Notes under the pieces: generated by a model
The model's database searches: none
Seen by the model: only the letters and a program-made list of their open reading frames with translations
What the model was told of the DNA's origin: nothing
DNA from: Ottelia alismoides
Taxonomy: Eukaryota > Streptophyta > Magnoliopsida > Alismatales > Hydrocharitaceae
Direction: 5' to 3'
Length of the DNA stretch: 64,000 nucleotides
NCBI GenBank assembly: GCA_037367405.1
Contig: JAZKJV010002317.1
Location: 992,001 to 1,056,000 of the forward strand
Translations under genes and position numbers: made by a program
Shown here: positions 45,868-58,251 of the stretch, in pieces
Layout of the letters: each line of letters begins with the position of its first letter
Numbering within the stretch: position 1 is the first letter of the stretch

Positions 45868-46136
45868 TAATATTTAGGTTTTTATCAGTTGTACCCCTTT
45901 GAGATATTACAATATTATTTATGCCCTCTCATTTTTGGAATATCAATTGTGTGCCTACCTTTTTTGCGAAATTCATAGTTCTGCCCTTTCATAATATCAT
46001 ATATTTCCTTAACAAAAGGGTACAATTGTGAATTTTACAAGAAGGTAGGGGCATAACCGATATTCTAAAAAAGGGAGGGGCATAACTGATATTGTAATAT
46101 CTTAGAGCAACACAACTGATAAAACCCCTAATATTT
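45868..46136. mobile_element. 253-bp foldback MITE with 8-bp target duplication
   Basis: 45876-46128 is almost entirely one inverted repeat: the left arm TTTTATCAGTTGTACCCC, GATATTACAATATT, TATGCCC..., GTGCCTACCTTTTTTG mirrors the right arm to its end ACAACTGATAAAACCCC. It is flanked by TAATATTT at 45868-45875 and 46129-46136. Eight-base duplications are typical of hAT transposases, so a hAT-derived MITE is a reasonable guess. It lies in the U3 of the solo LTR and is therefore younger than it. Confidence 0.85.
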
Positions 46137-48239
46137 GTATATCAAAAATTATTTAATATTTCTAAAAAATATTTATTAAATAATTTAAATCATTTAATTT
46201 TTTATATTTTTTCTTTTAATAGGTATTTAAAATAATGTTATTTAATATTTAATATATAATTTATAAATCATTTATATCATTTGGCCAACCAGGTGTTGCT
46301 GGCCAACCAGGTGCTGACAAGTGTCTGCACCTGGTTCATCTTCCTCAAGAACATATAATTGGAGACTATTATAACGACCAATCTTCAACCAATTTTACCT
46401 GTTTCCTCGTACATCCAAAATCCAATCCTAATGATCCACTCTACACTCCTAACAACCTATTTCCATGTGATCCATTGATTTCTACCCAACTCCCTGTCGA
46501 TCTCTTCATAAAATATCTCAAAATTAGCTCAAACCAACTAACTTTCCCACATCCAGAAACCAACTGCCCGAGATCTCATCTTCTCATCCTGATTCCGATC
46601 AATCGAGGAGGGGACAACTCCTCGTGCTTGACCTGCATGGAGGTGTGATCATCAGAGGGGAGTTCCAAGGTATTTCTTCCTTACATCATGACCATTGTCG
46701 TCGTGTAGAGCTCAGGGAACACCGTCCCATCGAGTGACAACTAATGGGGTCTTAAACCTTGCAACCACATATATCTTCTTCACTCCATTTACCGTCATTT
46801 CTCTCGATCTTCACGCTCAAAATAGCATTGATAATCTCATGATTAGGCACTCGTAATCACCTTATCTAGTTCGCACACAAATCTCATTCCCAAATCGCAC
46901 CCATTTTTCGTCTCAGTTATCGTCTTCCTGGAAACTAGTCAAGAACTTGTAAACCTCCTTTGATTCTTACATTTGGACCTATTTCATTGAAAATCGAGCA
47001 AGTACATACTCATTTTCATGTGATCTTTGCTTCTAGAGCATCATTATAAATCTTCTGACATATCTTCTTTCACATCAGTCATGGAGAAGCTGAAACTAAG
47101 AAACAAACCATTTCTTGTCCAGGAGTAAGCCCTAGCCGGATTTCACCAAATCACAATTGCCATCTTCGACACATCTTCCACCGTAGGCAAGCTCGAGGGG
47201 TGAAGGAGTCACCCTTATGGCCCTGTAGGAGGTCGAGTATATCCAACCATTGTTGGAAAGAGGGTGGAGGAGTATCGTCGTCGCCAATTGACCAGATTTA
47301 GGGAACAACAAACTCAAGAATAGCCATGTAGTAGGTTACTGACACGTGTCCTAAGTCGATGGTGCAGATCACGCCTGGCCAATCTAATCGGAGTTGTTAG
47401 ATACAAAATGGTAGAAATTTTGCATTATTAGCCCCTACTACTTTCTAGACTCCAAACACGCTCCAGAGCTTCTTCAGATTTGTGTTTATATCCCCACGTA
47501 GGGACCTAAGTGCAAGGTTTCCAGAAACTGATCTTGCAAATAGGTCGCGACTAGGGACCTATTTGAAAGAGGAGTTCCTTACATTTGTATTTACAAAGAG
47601 AAGTTCCATGCATTTATTTTTTTATATTCTCATTAGACCTTGAACATTGTAGACCTTAGACATTACTCTATCATCATATTTTTTACATTTTCTTTTCAAT
47701 TTGATTTATGTGGATTTCATCGTCTCTCTCAATATTTAAATCTTCCTTTATGAACTCCGTTTTTGTTTGACTTCGCACGTTTTCTTCTGGATCGTCGCTC
47801 GTCATTTTATCTATTATATAGTGCAACCTATCTACTATATTTTTAATCTACTGTATTATAGATAAATTTGTTTTGAAAATATCATTTTGAAAATACAATA
47901 ATATTGAAAAATAAAATCGAATAAAAATTTCAAAATTAAAAACGGTTAAAAGTTTTTCTAGATTTTCTCACCTTTTTCAAGAAGTGAGAAAAATCACAAA
48001 AATACATCTTTCTCTCAAATACCCTAATATCGCTATTCTGCCTCCTTTTGTTCGACCCGGGGAAACATACTTGGATAAATTATAGTTTAGGATAAAATAG
48101 GAGAGAAATATATTCAATATTTATCTTTCTCTCTCCTACTTTATTGATCTTTGTTTAGTCAATCAGGATTTTGTTTGGAGCAATTCCTCTACAGCGACAC
48201 CGAGGTTTTATCAATCGCAAAACCCTAGTTATCAGTGTA

Positions 48240-49746
48240 CTATTGGAAATGTATCTCATACTTGTCCTCCTCCTTTATAACATGTAATATACACTTTTTA
48301 AGGTCCTTGTAACCCTTCTTGGATCTCTACTCAGCCAAATAAAAGAGGGAGGAAGCCGATATGCAAAACCATCTTTCGAACCTTGCTCGTAAGAGAATCA
48401 CCCGTAAGCGTACAAGGACATACTTGCACGTGAGACGATGAGACAGACACCCTGTGAAGGCATGGCTAAGTTCAATACTTTGGACAAGGCGGATGCTCTA
48501 AACAATAGCGAACATCATTGCTGACCAACCCCTACTTGTCCACGTACGATAGAAGTGTCAATACTTTAGAAATCCAGGTGATACACAAGGCCACCATGAA
48601 CTGGGTATTGGACTCTATTCCTTACGATAACACACACACTCTCTCTTTAGGAAGGAGACCTTCCAATGCTTCCAGAAAACAAATAAGGGCTTTTGTCACC
48701 AAATGCAAAGAGTCTAATTAATCAATTTTATTTAGGTCAAGTATTATTAGCAGTCATGTTTTTAATTTTTTTGTATTATCACTTGCTTTGAGTCGATTCA
48801 ATACATACGCCTAAATTTTTTATTTTCTTGAATTCCTATGTAATCGAAAAACATAGGGAGACAACGACAAAGCAATGCAAGGCGAGAGTAAGATGGAATG
48901 CTGACCTTAGCGCCTAAATGATGAATGGTCAGTTAGAAGACTTATAATGCTTCATAGATCTTCCCATGTGAGATGCAAAACATGAATTTTTAATCCTATG
49001 CTATATGCCAATATGCACACAGAAATCATCCTAAATAGGCAGTTGCTACACATGAAGAACCAAATGCTAAATGCCAAGAATGAAGCCTAGAGTCTTCTCT
49101 TGGAGCATCCTTGGTTCCCACCACAGTGTGTCGTGCAAGAATTGTATGGAGTGCTCTCGTGGTGTGTGGTTTCAAGACTAGTTGTTCAAAAATTAATTAG
49201 ACTAAGTATAAACGTGAAGAATACCGGTGCATGCAAAGATAATTAGTTGTTTGGCCTTAGTTTACATGATCAAGCAAACCTAAAGACTAAGGGCTCATTC
49301 CACAATACAAATAAAAATAAGGCGGAAAGAACAAAACTCGGGAAAGAATGCAAAATAAAGGCATGAAATCCCTTTAAAATCCAACGAGACCACACGTCAA
49401 ACACTTGGAAATTGGGCCCGAATGTCCACGTCCAATGTATATTTCGTGTTACAAATTAATAATTCAAATAAATGTCTCTCTCTCTCACATACACACAAAT
49501 CCTATGCTAATTGTCCTCCTTCTAGATCCTCCTGCTCTCTCTCTTGATGTATAGGTTAGAATAACCGACTCCTCATCCTAAGTCTACGTAGGATCGCGTT
49601 GGCTATCCTCCTCAGTCCACAGTTCCTCACGAGAAGACAAAAAGAGAAGATGTCAGGCAATTCAAAAATTGTTAATAAGAAAGGGAGGACGTAATTGCAA
49701 TAAAGGCTAATCAAGTAAAAAGATAAACTACTATACGAACCGAGGC
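48240..49746 (-). other. PBS-proximal leader of element H
   Basis: Inverted match to 59160-60250 of E7: the CCCCTACTTGTCCACGTACG block (48528; 59940), GGAAGGAGACCTTCCAATGC (48650; 59840), CTTATAATGCTTC (48942; 59550) and CACCACAGTGTG (49120; 59370). No ORF of interest. 49190-49560 has no recognisable partner in E7 and nothing else I can name. Confidence 0.65.
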
Positions 49747-49764
49747 TCCCCAACAATGGTGTCA
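49747..49764 (-). other. Primer-binding site of element H (decayed)
   Basis: TGACACCATTGTTGGGGA on the - strand, a few bases after an LTR end CATTCA (49770). It matches TGGCGCCGTTGCCGGGGA at 13 of 18 positions. Confidence 0.6.
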
Positions 49765-49769
49765 TTTAA

Positions 49770-52700
49770 TGAATGCAAAAGTTGAGGTGTTTAAAATGAG
49801 CCTCACAAGGTGAGGACGCTGGTGTTATTACGACTCCTCGATGATTGCATCCAATCGACAATCAACCCACACAATGAATAAACCAAGCAAAATAGTGCGA
49901 ATCAAAATCTATTTGACCCTATTAAAGATGTAACTGGCAAGCAAGCAGGGATCGATCACGGGAAACAAAGTTGTGGAGCAAGAAGATACAACAATCAAAG
50001 TCAAGAATTTATCTTTTCAAATACTTAGCTAAAGTTCGGTTTTATTTTTTTATAATTTTATAATTTGTTTTTGATTTTATATTTTTTTTATATTTTCTTT
50101 TTTATATTTTTTTTATATTTATTTTCTATGTATCTAATATTAGGAAATATAAGAATATAAAAATACTATTTGATAATATAGACATAAATATAAATAAAAA
50201 TAAATAAAAATTAGACAATTGAATATTTTTGGAGTACAAATAAATTTTTTTATTTTTTGAATTTTTCTAATGTTTGTATAATTCTAAAGTAAAAAAATAT
50301 CCCAAATAAAGGATTTAATCGTAGGTCAAAATTGAAATGGACATTAAAAATAGCAAAATAATTCCAAAATTCCTCAAATCAATTTTAATACATAGATAAT
50401 AATATGAAGTTTAGGAGCAAGAAATCATATTTTTGGGATTCTTAGGAATTTATAGATTTTTATGAAGGATTTCGATTTTATTCAATTTCAAAGGGTTTTC
50501 TTCTTATATTTTTTAGAATTTTTGGTTCGAAGGCTCTAAATATTTAAATAATGAAAAAATATTTGTTGGGATTTTTTCAAAATGTTTTTTATTTTTTAGT
50601 ATCTTATAAGCTGAACAAGGAATAACTATGGTCTATTTGATTTTATAAAAGAGTAAAATTGGCTAAAATTATAATACAAAAAATGTGGTGTGAATCTATG
50701 GCAGGTCATGCATGTAATCCTTTTTTGAGGAGTTTTCAGATCACAAATGATAATTCTAATAAATGAGAGACTACAAAAGAAACTACAACCTGGCTAGGGA
50801 ATATATGTAAATAAAATGAAGTGTAGGGGCCAAGTTGCAAAATATCCAAAGTTATATAATTATAATAAAAAGTTTATGGATTGAATACAAAATAAGAGAC
50901 CAACAAGGTCCTTCCTGCAAAATTTCCCAACTCACATGTATGGACACGTGAGCTTAGCTGGCACGAACCTAAACAACATTATAATAAACGCTAAGGACTT
51001 ACATGCAAATGTTCAAAAATATATTACATTGCAGATGGATGTTTATGCATTAAACCTAAAATATAAAAAATATTGGGTGAAATATGAAAAATACCATGTC
51101 AAAGGTGCATGATCCAATGGATCTTAGCTTTCTATTATCTACGTGGCAACACGAGAGGAGGTGATACAGTTCGCACTTGAATGTCCCAGATTAGGTCATC
51201 CTAGATTATCTGATGACTACTGGAGGGCTCAATACAATAATTTCTCTTTGTTTGGAATAACTGACCCAGATTGGACGATAGAGGGGGCCCCTGGAAGAAC
51301 TCGTGAAGAACCAGGTGAGGATGAACTTTGACTCTGACGCTGCTAATGTGCTCCCTATATTCTTGACATCCTCATCCAGTTGTGGGGACCCATAAAATGG
51401 CTGGGCACCTCTAGATGTGAGCCGGTGATGATTGGCACCTAATGTTCCTCCACGAACTTCAAAAAGCCCTACGATGGTGATTTTTCTCTTTTTCAGATGC
51501 AGCGAAATGGTTAGGCCAAAAATGCATAATGTCGGGGAGCTCCTAGTGGTGATTGGAGCAGAGATGGATCGTAGATCGGAATGAGGTATGGGCATGATGG
51601 AATCAAGCGACGAAGACGGAGCTCTGATGGATGAAGGATTTTTATTTTACATAAAATGATGTGAAATCAAGTGAAATAAAACACTAACCTAGGTTATTGC
51701 TTCGCTAAGGAATAACAAATCAAAGAAAGAGGAGCTAATCACACTTGAACAAGTCAGAAGCTAAGCTCGAGGTGGAGATGCGGAGCAATCGGATCGACCT
51801 CGATTCAACACCAAATCACACGATATGGCCTCCTAGGGTTTCCTACTATCACAGGACATACTAAGTGTTTGAGATTTATGGTTTAGATGGCACAAGAGGG
51901 ATCAATTTTGAAATTCAGAAGGAGATGAAGTTATATACAAGTGGTGGAATAGCAAAAAGGAAAATTGAGGTGGCTCTGAAGATTCAAACATCTAATCCAC
52001 GAGGAATCGACTAGGTGTGATAGTGTATAGATCGAGGATAAAAATCTAAGAAGGAATCATCCCAAATTAGAATTTGTATCATGATTAAATAATCAACAAA
52101 AATAAGGATCAAACGAGGTGTGCTAAGGCTAGGTTGGGTTTCAGAGGAGTTGATTGAGGTCAACTCTGGAAGCCCCCTCGTTGGTCCATGTGGACCAACC
52201 AGGAAAAACCAACCTGAAATTAATTAGGAAGTGAATAATAAATAATAATCACTCTTATTAAATTAACTTTATAAAATAAATTAATTTCTTATTTTCTTAG
52301 TATCTATTATTATATTTATTTTTTTGGCGTATTTTATGACAAGTTAATTTTTTGGTTTTTATTATAGATATATCCATCTATGTATTTAATGTACATATTT
52401 TAGTTTAATATTTTCATCATGGTTTCATTTTAGTTGTAGTATGTACATTAGATATAAATATTATTAAAAAAATTATAAAAGTATAAAATTATAAAAAGAA
52501 TAAAGAATAAAGAATGATTACTTTATTCAGTTATATTATATAATTTGGGTCTGAAACCTAAATTTTTCACCTTAACTTCAAAAAACATGAAACCACCTTC
52601 ATTAAATTGGTTATTAAAAGATACATACAATTAAATGTGATTTTAATATTTTCAATTTTTATTTGAGAGACATAGGTCTGGCAAGTTTGGATTTTAAGTG

Positions 52701-53161
52701 TTTATTTAGAGTATAAAAAGTACTCTGTATATTATTTTTGTATGAAGTCAATTTTGTATTTTTCTATACATTATTCTCTACAACTTTCATGACAAAGTTT
52801 CTTTATTTGAGATATAAAAGTATAAAATAAAATAGGCCCCAAAAATGAATAAATAATGAATTAATGAATGAAAATTATTGATGATTTCTGGTCCATATCT
52901 CACCTACTTTATTCCTTGTTGACCTAGTCATCAAGATGCGTAGGTCTCAGTGTTTAGTGTCAATAAATACCTTCAATATTTTATTCCTTTTATTTTCTTT
53001 TCTTTATTCTATAATTTTAGGCCTAAAAAATAGTATTTTATACAATAGTTACAGAAGAAAAATGCATGATAATTTATACAAATTAATGTTATTTGCAAGC
53101 ATTAGATGGGATTTTTAAGACCAAGATGATTGAATAAAGATGATGAAATGGAGATTCGTCA
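49770..53161 (-). repeat. 5' LTR of element H
   Basis: Starts at 53161 with TGACGAATC and ends at 49770. It is an inverted, diverged copy of the E7 LTR: the CTACTTTATTCCTTGTTGAC block (52909; reversed at 54290 and 55170), GGTCCATGTGGACCAACC (52181; 56081), GTGGCAACACG...GATCC (51140; 57250) and the CTTGCTTGCC end block (49930; 58870). Length 3.4 kb against 5.0 kb in E7. The ORF at 51206-51595 (129 codons) is not preserved in E7 and is not called. Confidence 0.7.
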
Positions 53162-54052
53162 CCTTCCTAACAAGGGTAGACGATCACCCTTGAGAACAAG
53201 TCAAAGGGTGGGCATCCACCATCCACTAAATGAATGGTATTGGCTCCTCTAATCCTTCATATATATTTCTAAAAACTTTTGTTGTAAATTTATACACAAA
53301 AATACTTTCAAATTAATTTTGTGAATATTGAAATCATGCCATTAAATAATTGTGAATCATATTAACAACCCAAAATAAAATGTAAATTGTATTTCCAATT
53401 AATTTCCTATGTGAATCCAATTCACATCAGTAATTAATTTGTATCAATGATTTACAATAGTCTCTCTTTAATATATTATAAATCACATTTATAATATACA
53501 TACAAATAATATGGAAAACACTATTCATATCCTTGATAATTAAATAACATTTATTTATCTTGGATTGTCATTCTCATGTATTTAAATAATATGAATCGTA
53601 TTCACATTATTTATGATAATTAAATCACATTTAATTATCAATATCTCAAAGCTCATATACATATTTTAACAATGGAATTATTCTTGGACTCTTTCAAGGA
53701 CAATGCACTTTCTCTAAAGATACTTGGAGATAAGGACATGACGATTGTATGTTCCATGCATTCTGAATTGGATATTGAGATTACATTTCAAATCTAGATC
53801 TTAGGAACCTGTCGTAGATGCTTAATTAAATGAATGTCGTAGATCCAATCTTCTTATTGCATCTGAATCACATTCATATTAATGTCCAACATTTGGACTA
53901 TGATTAGATCACTTCTCTAATAAGAAGAGTCACTAAAATCTAGACTTTTTTCATCATTCCCTTAGAATAGAAGTGTCTTGGTTATACAATATTTTGTGAT
54001 GACATCACCCTCAGGTATTCCTAATACATGTACGTCATGCATACTGGAAGAG
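53162..54052 (-). repeat. Fragment of a copia-type LTR between H and E7
   Basis: On the - strand the part from 54052 to about 53340 aligns with 61425-62250 of the copia LTR at the right end of the window: CTTCCAGTATGCA start, CACCCTCAGGTATTCC, CCAACATTTGGACTA, CTTGGAGATAAGGACATG and the palindromes. Both its ends are missing. 53162-53340 is only weakly similar. It is probably the older DNA into which H and E7 inserted. Confidence 0.7.
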
Positions 54053-55560
54053 TGACGAATCTCCATTTCATAATCTATATTCTATAATTTGGGCCTTAAA
54101 ACCCAAGCTAAATGCATGTATTTAGCATTATTTTTTACAAATTTAGATTCATTATTTATTCCATTTATTCTATATAAAATATTGTTTTTAATGCCAAAAT
54201 TATTGAATAAAGAAAAGAAAAGAGAAAGAATAAAATACCAAAGGTATTTTATGACCGTAGACCCCGAGACCTAGGCATCTTGATGACCAAACCGACAAGG
54301 AATAAAGTAGGGGAGATAAGGGCCAAAAATCCATCAAAAATCCAATTCTTTTATTCATCAATAGTACATTTTTGGGACCTATTTTATTCTTTATTATTCA
54401 CTTCTCAAATAAAGATACTTTGTACATGAAAGTTATAGATAATAATATATGTATAGAAATGCAAAATTGATCTCACTCAAAAATATATATAGTGTACATT
54501 TCATATTCTAAATAAAAAGGGTGAAATTCTAACTTCCCAGACCCATATATTCTTCATAGGCACCCACAATATATAAAAAATAGGGATTTTTACCCGGCAG
54601 ACCCTATAAACGTTGCCAATTACCTCCACGACCTTTGAAACAACATAATTCTCCCCTCGACCTCATAAACTTGCCAACTCTTACCCCATGAACCCTTCAG
54701 ATAGTCTGTTTGAAGCCCGTGAGGGTTCGTGGGGTAATTTATAGGGTCGATGGGGTAATTACATTGTGCAAAAGGTCGTAGAGGTAATTTAAAAAGTTTA
54801 TAGGGTCTGATGGGTAAAAATCCCTAAAAATAATATTTTAGTGTATATAACTTTTAATTATCTATCTAGTGATGGTGGTTTGATTTAATTTGGAGTTAAG
54901 ATGCAAAAGTTAGGTTTCAGACCCCTATTGTATAGTATACAGATGAATATTCATTTCGTCACCTTTATTCTACCATTTTGGCCTTAAAAACCCTCAATAA
55001 ATGCGTGTAAATACCCTTAATTCATGCATTTTAACATTCATGGATTGTGGTGTAAATAGAGTATAAAATACAGTTTTTAATGCCAAAATTATATAATAAA
55101 GAAAATAAAAAGAATAAAATATTGAAAATATTTTTTAACCCAAAACCTGAGATTTAGGAATCTTGATAACTAGGTCAACAAGGAATAAAGTAGGGGGATA
55201 TAAGGGCCAAGAATCGATTAAAATCCCCATTTATTTATTCATTATTTACTTATTTTTGGGAACTTCAGTTCAACTTTTTATACTTCAAATAAAGAAAAGT
55301 TGTACATGAAATTTGTAGATAGTAAATATTGAAAAATACAAAATTGACTTTACGCAAAAATAATATACAACGTGCAAAATACAATAAAAAAAAGAATACA
55401 AAATCCTAACTTCCCAAGCCCATATCTCTCAAATAAAAACTTAAAATATATCAAAATTACCTTTAATTCTATATAACTTTTAATAATCTACGGCTTCATA
55501 TTTTTTGAAGTTAAGGTGTGAAAGTTAGGTTTTGGACCCCTATTGTATAATTTACCCCCA
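54053..55560 (+). repeat. Tandem duplication in the E7 U3
   Basis: Each unit runs from TCTATAATTTGGGCCTTAAA-type sequence (54080; 54968) through ACAAGGAATAAAGTAGGGG (54290; 55175) to GACCCCTATTGTATA (54930; 55535). The H LTR has one copy. Unit 1 also holds the MITE at 54581, absent from unit 2, so the MITE came after the duplication. Confidence 0.75.
54581..54826. mobile_element. 246-bp foldback MITE
   Basis: Perfect 15-bp ends TAGGGATTTTTACCC / GGGTAAAAATCCCTA, and long inverted arms: AGACCCTATAAAC, AATTACCTCCACGACCTTT and TACCCCATGAACCCT each have a mirrored partner. The flanks are A-rich, so the target duplication cannot be decided (TA or AAAA are possible). Confidence 0.85.
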
Positions 55561-58251
55561 TCAAATTATTTAATTTATTTATTATTCATTACTATTATTC
55601 TATAATTTTGTAATTTTTTAAATATTTCTTATAATATATTTACATATTAAAACTTTAATAAAAATATAAAGACAATACTAAAATAAAATGTGTACATAAA
55701 ATACACAGATGAATTTATTATATGTACCCCTTTACAATTGATACATCTATTTATTTAAGTGTATATATTATACCAAAAAAATATAATAAAAATATATACA
55801 AGTACATAAAAATGAGTTATAAATATATAAAGTAATAAATTAAATTAATAAAATAAAATCAACAAAAGAAAAATAAAATACATGAAAATATAGATGAATA
55901 TACCTATATATAGCCCCTAAAAACTAACTTGTAATTCCAAGGCTCTAAAAAATAAATAAAAATCATAATAAAATAATTTGGAAAATAATAAACATATTTT
56001 TTTATATAATCTAAAATTAATAAAATCATTTATTATTTTATATTGATTTTTTTATTATTTTTCCAGGGGGTTTTCCTGTTTGGTCCATGGAGACCAACCA
56101 TGTGCCACGGACAGTTGATCGCGGGTCAACTCTCTGACTCGCCTACTGCTCCTGTCAAAACTAGGTTTGACCCCATATCTCACATTTTCCACGATGATAC
56201 GATCCTCTTCTTGGTAAAACTTCTTCACGACGTTTTCTCCTCAGGTATTGGTCATTCATGCCTTTGCGTTATCTCAAGGAATCCATTGCTATTCCACCAT
56301 ATCTCCCTCGATTTTCAACCCTCCTCCACATCTTGTACATAAGTCCTCCTCCGCCTTCTTTCCTAGTTGGATCGCTTTTCCACCTTCAAAAACTAAACCT
56401 AAGCAATCAAGGGTCCTCATGGTGACAGCATGAATCGACTCCACCCTTCAGGGGTCCGTGGGAGTGTCGAATCGAGTAGATCCCAGCTCCGTTGTCGTCT
56501 CTACACAAAGCTCACTCTAGGCGTGTCTCCTGTGAGTTCTTCCTTCTTTTAATGCCCTTTTCAGTACTTAGCGTAGCAGTAGACTCGACTCGTAATTTCT
56601 TCTTGTTGATTTTGTCAAATGTCTGATGGAGCTCTAGATTCGCCAATTCTGACCGACTTTAACACTTTCTGCCTCTCCATCCCCCTCATCTTCTTCCTCT
56701 TCACATTATCTACTCCCGATACATATTCGTTCACAGTGTTCTTGCATAGAACACAAGTCATCTTCCTCCTCCTCCGACGTTCGCTGGAGGAAGCCATCCA
56801 CCTCCATCACTCCTCGCCTCTCCCATTTGAAGATCCACAGAGCTTCACCCTCTTTTTGAGATACTAACCCTACATGTAGAAGAAAGAAAAGACCCATTTG
56901 TATAGGTTGTCGAAGAAGGTTTTGACACTAGGCGCTGACCGTCATCAAAGCACCTCTGGTGGCTCCCTAGGATCTTGAGCACCACCAATTGATAGAGGGG
57001 AACACTGGAGAACACTTGGACCATGTAGCATCAGCAGATCCTGCCAGAGGAAGGATTTCGCGTTGATTCAAAGTTGGTGGGCTCTTGTTCTTTGGTTGTT
57101 CTTGCAGATCTACTTCGAGCCGTTAGATAACCGCCAACTCCTCAGGTCTACAGTAGCCCATGGATTAGGCCCTCCATCAACTGTTGATTCACTTCTGAGG
57201 ATCTAATTAGGGTTATCACTGCAAACTGTCATCGGTCGCTCCGTTGCGCCACGTGGATATGCGGAGCCATCCAACGGTTGATCCACGCCATAGTCATGGG
57301 TATTTTGCATCTTTTACCAACGAGTTTTGTATTTTAATTAATAGTCGCAAAACTTTCATCTTCCTCTACATAGTTTTTGTAAATTTTGCAAGTAGGCCCT
57401 GTACTTTTTCCGTATTTACGATGTGATTAGTGCCACGGCACCTCATGTGACCCCCCACGTGAGGTGGCGATTTTGTAGGCATGTCCTCTTATTTTGTGTA
57501 TTGTGATTCGGTCTAGAAAATCTTTAACTGGTTTATATGCTTTTGGGCAATTTGCATCAAGGTACCTCGACTTCTTTTTATTTACAAAAATACCCCTGCT
57601 AATAATGTAGTTTTTCTTTATTTCTTATATTTATTGCATCTAGCAATTTTGCTCTAAAAAACCACAAAAATATGCATAGGTTCTTTAATTATCTACTTTC
57701 ATGCACATATTTTAGTTTACAATTTTATGACTTTTTATTATTTATTAAAAATGAAAAATGTTTGTTTTATCCCTATTTGAAATAGAAAACCCTTAAAAAT
57801 AAAAAATGCTTTGAAAAGTTCCCAAAAATATATTTTATGTATTAATGTGTTATCAACCTTCAAACCAGAAATCCCTAAAAATTATAAAATAAAACTCTAA
57901 AAATTTGAAAATCCTAAAAACCTTTATAAATTTATTAAAATTCTAAAAAATCCTAAAAATTATGTTTCCTATTTTATATTTTCCTATATTTTATTATCTA
58001 TATAATAAAATTAATTTAGGGAATTTTTTATTATGTTTATATATCGATTTCACTTTCAGGGTTAATTTTTTCCTTATTAGGGTATTTTTGACTTTAAAAT
58101 CATATAAAAATTAGTAAAAATTGCTAAAAAATCACAAAAATAGAAATATTAATTGAAATCCAAAAATATTTTATTTTCATTATTTTGATTATATTTACTA
58201 TTATTTATATAAACCCTGGCCTACCTTGTATATATACTATATATATGTAGA

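Larger units (their letters stand above)
44808..48239 (+). mobile_element. Solo LTR with GTGTA target-site duplication
   Basis: LTR 44813-48234 (3.4 kb), starting TGATGAATCC and ending GTTATCA, flanked on both sides by GTGTA (44808-44812 and 48235-48239). The E7 leader has the uninterrupted site (inverted, about 60250). Near its end CTGCCTCCTTTTGTTCGACC (48039) matches the pre-terminal motif of the other Athila LTRs. Internal homology inside one intact LTR with matching TSDs means an element inserted and then lost its body by LTR-LTR recombination. It has AT-rich U3, a C-rich promoter-like zone (46290-47340) and a MITE. Its short ORFs are unsupported. Confidence 0.88.
30931..53161 (-). mobile_element. 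Element H: old Athila-like element split by nested insertions
   Basis: Read from 53161 leftward: LTR 53161-49770, PBS 49764-49747, leader, gag N-half (to 43240), then after E5 gag C-half, protease and RT start (33740-30931). All are on the - strand in the correct order. E5 (33741-43239) interrupts gag, E3 interrupts RT at 30931, and a solo LTR (44813-48234) interrupts the leader. The rest of pol and the 3' LTR are not in the window. Confidence 0.7.

Noticed and set aside
51206..51595. 129-codon - strand ORF
   Set aside because: Within the H LTR, no recognisable domain, and no matching frame in the E7 LTR.
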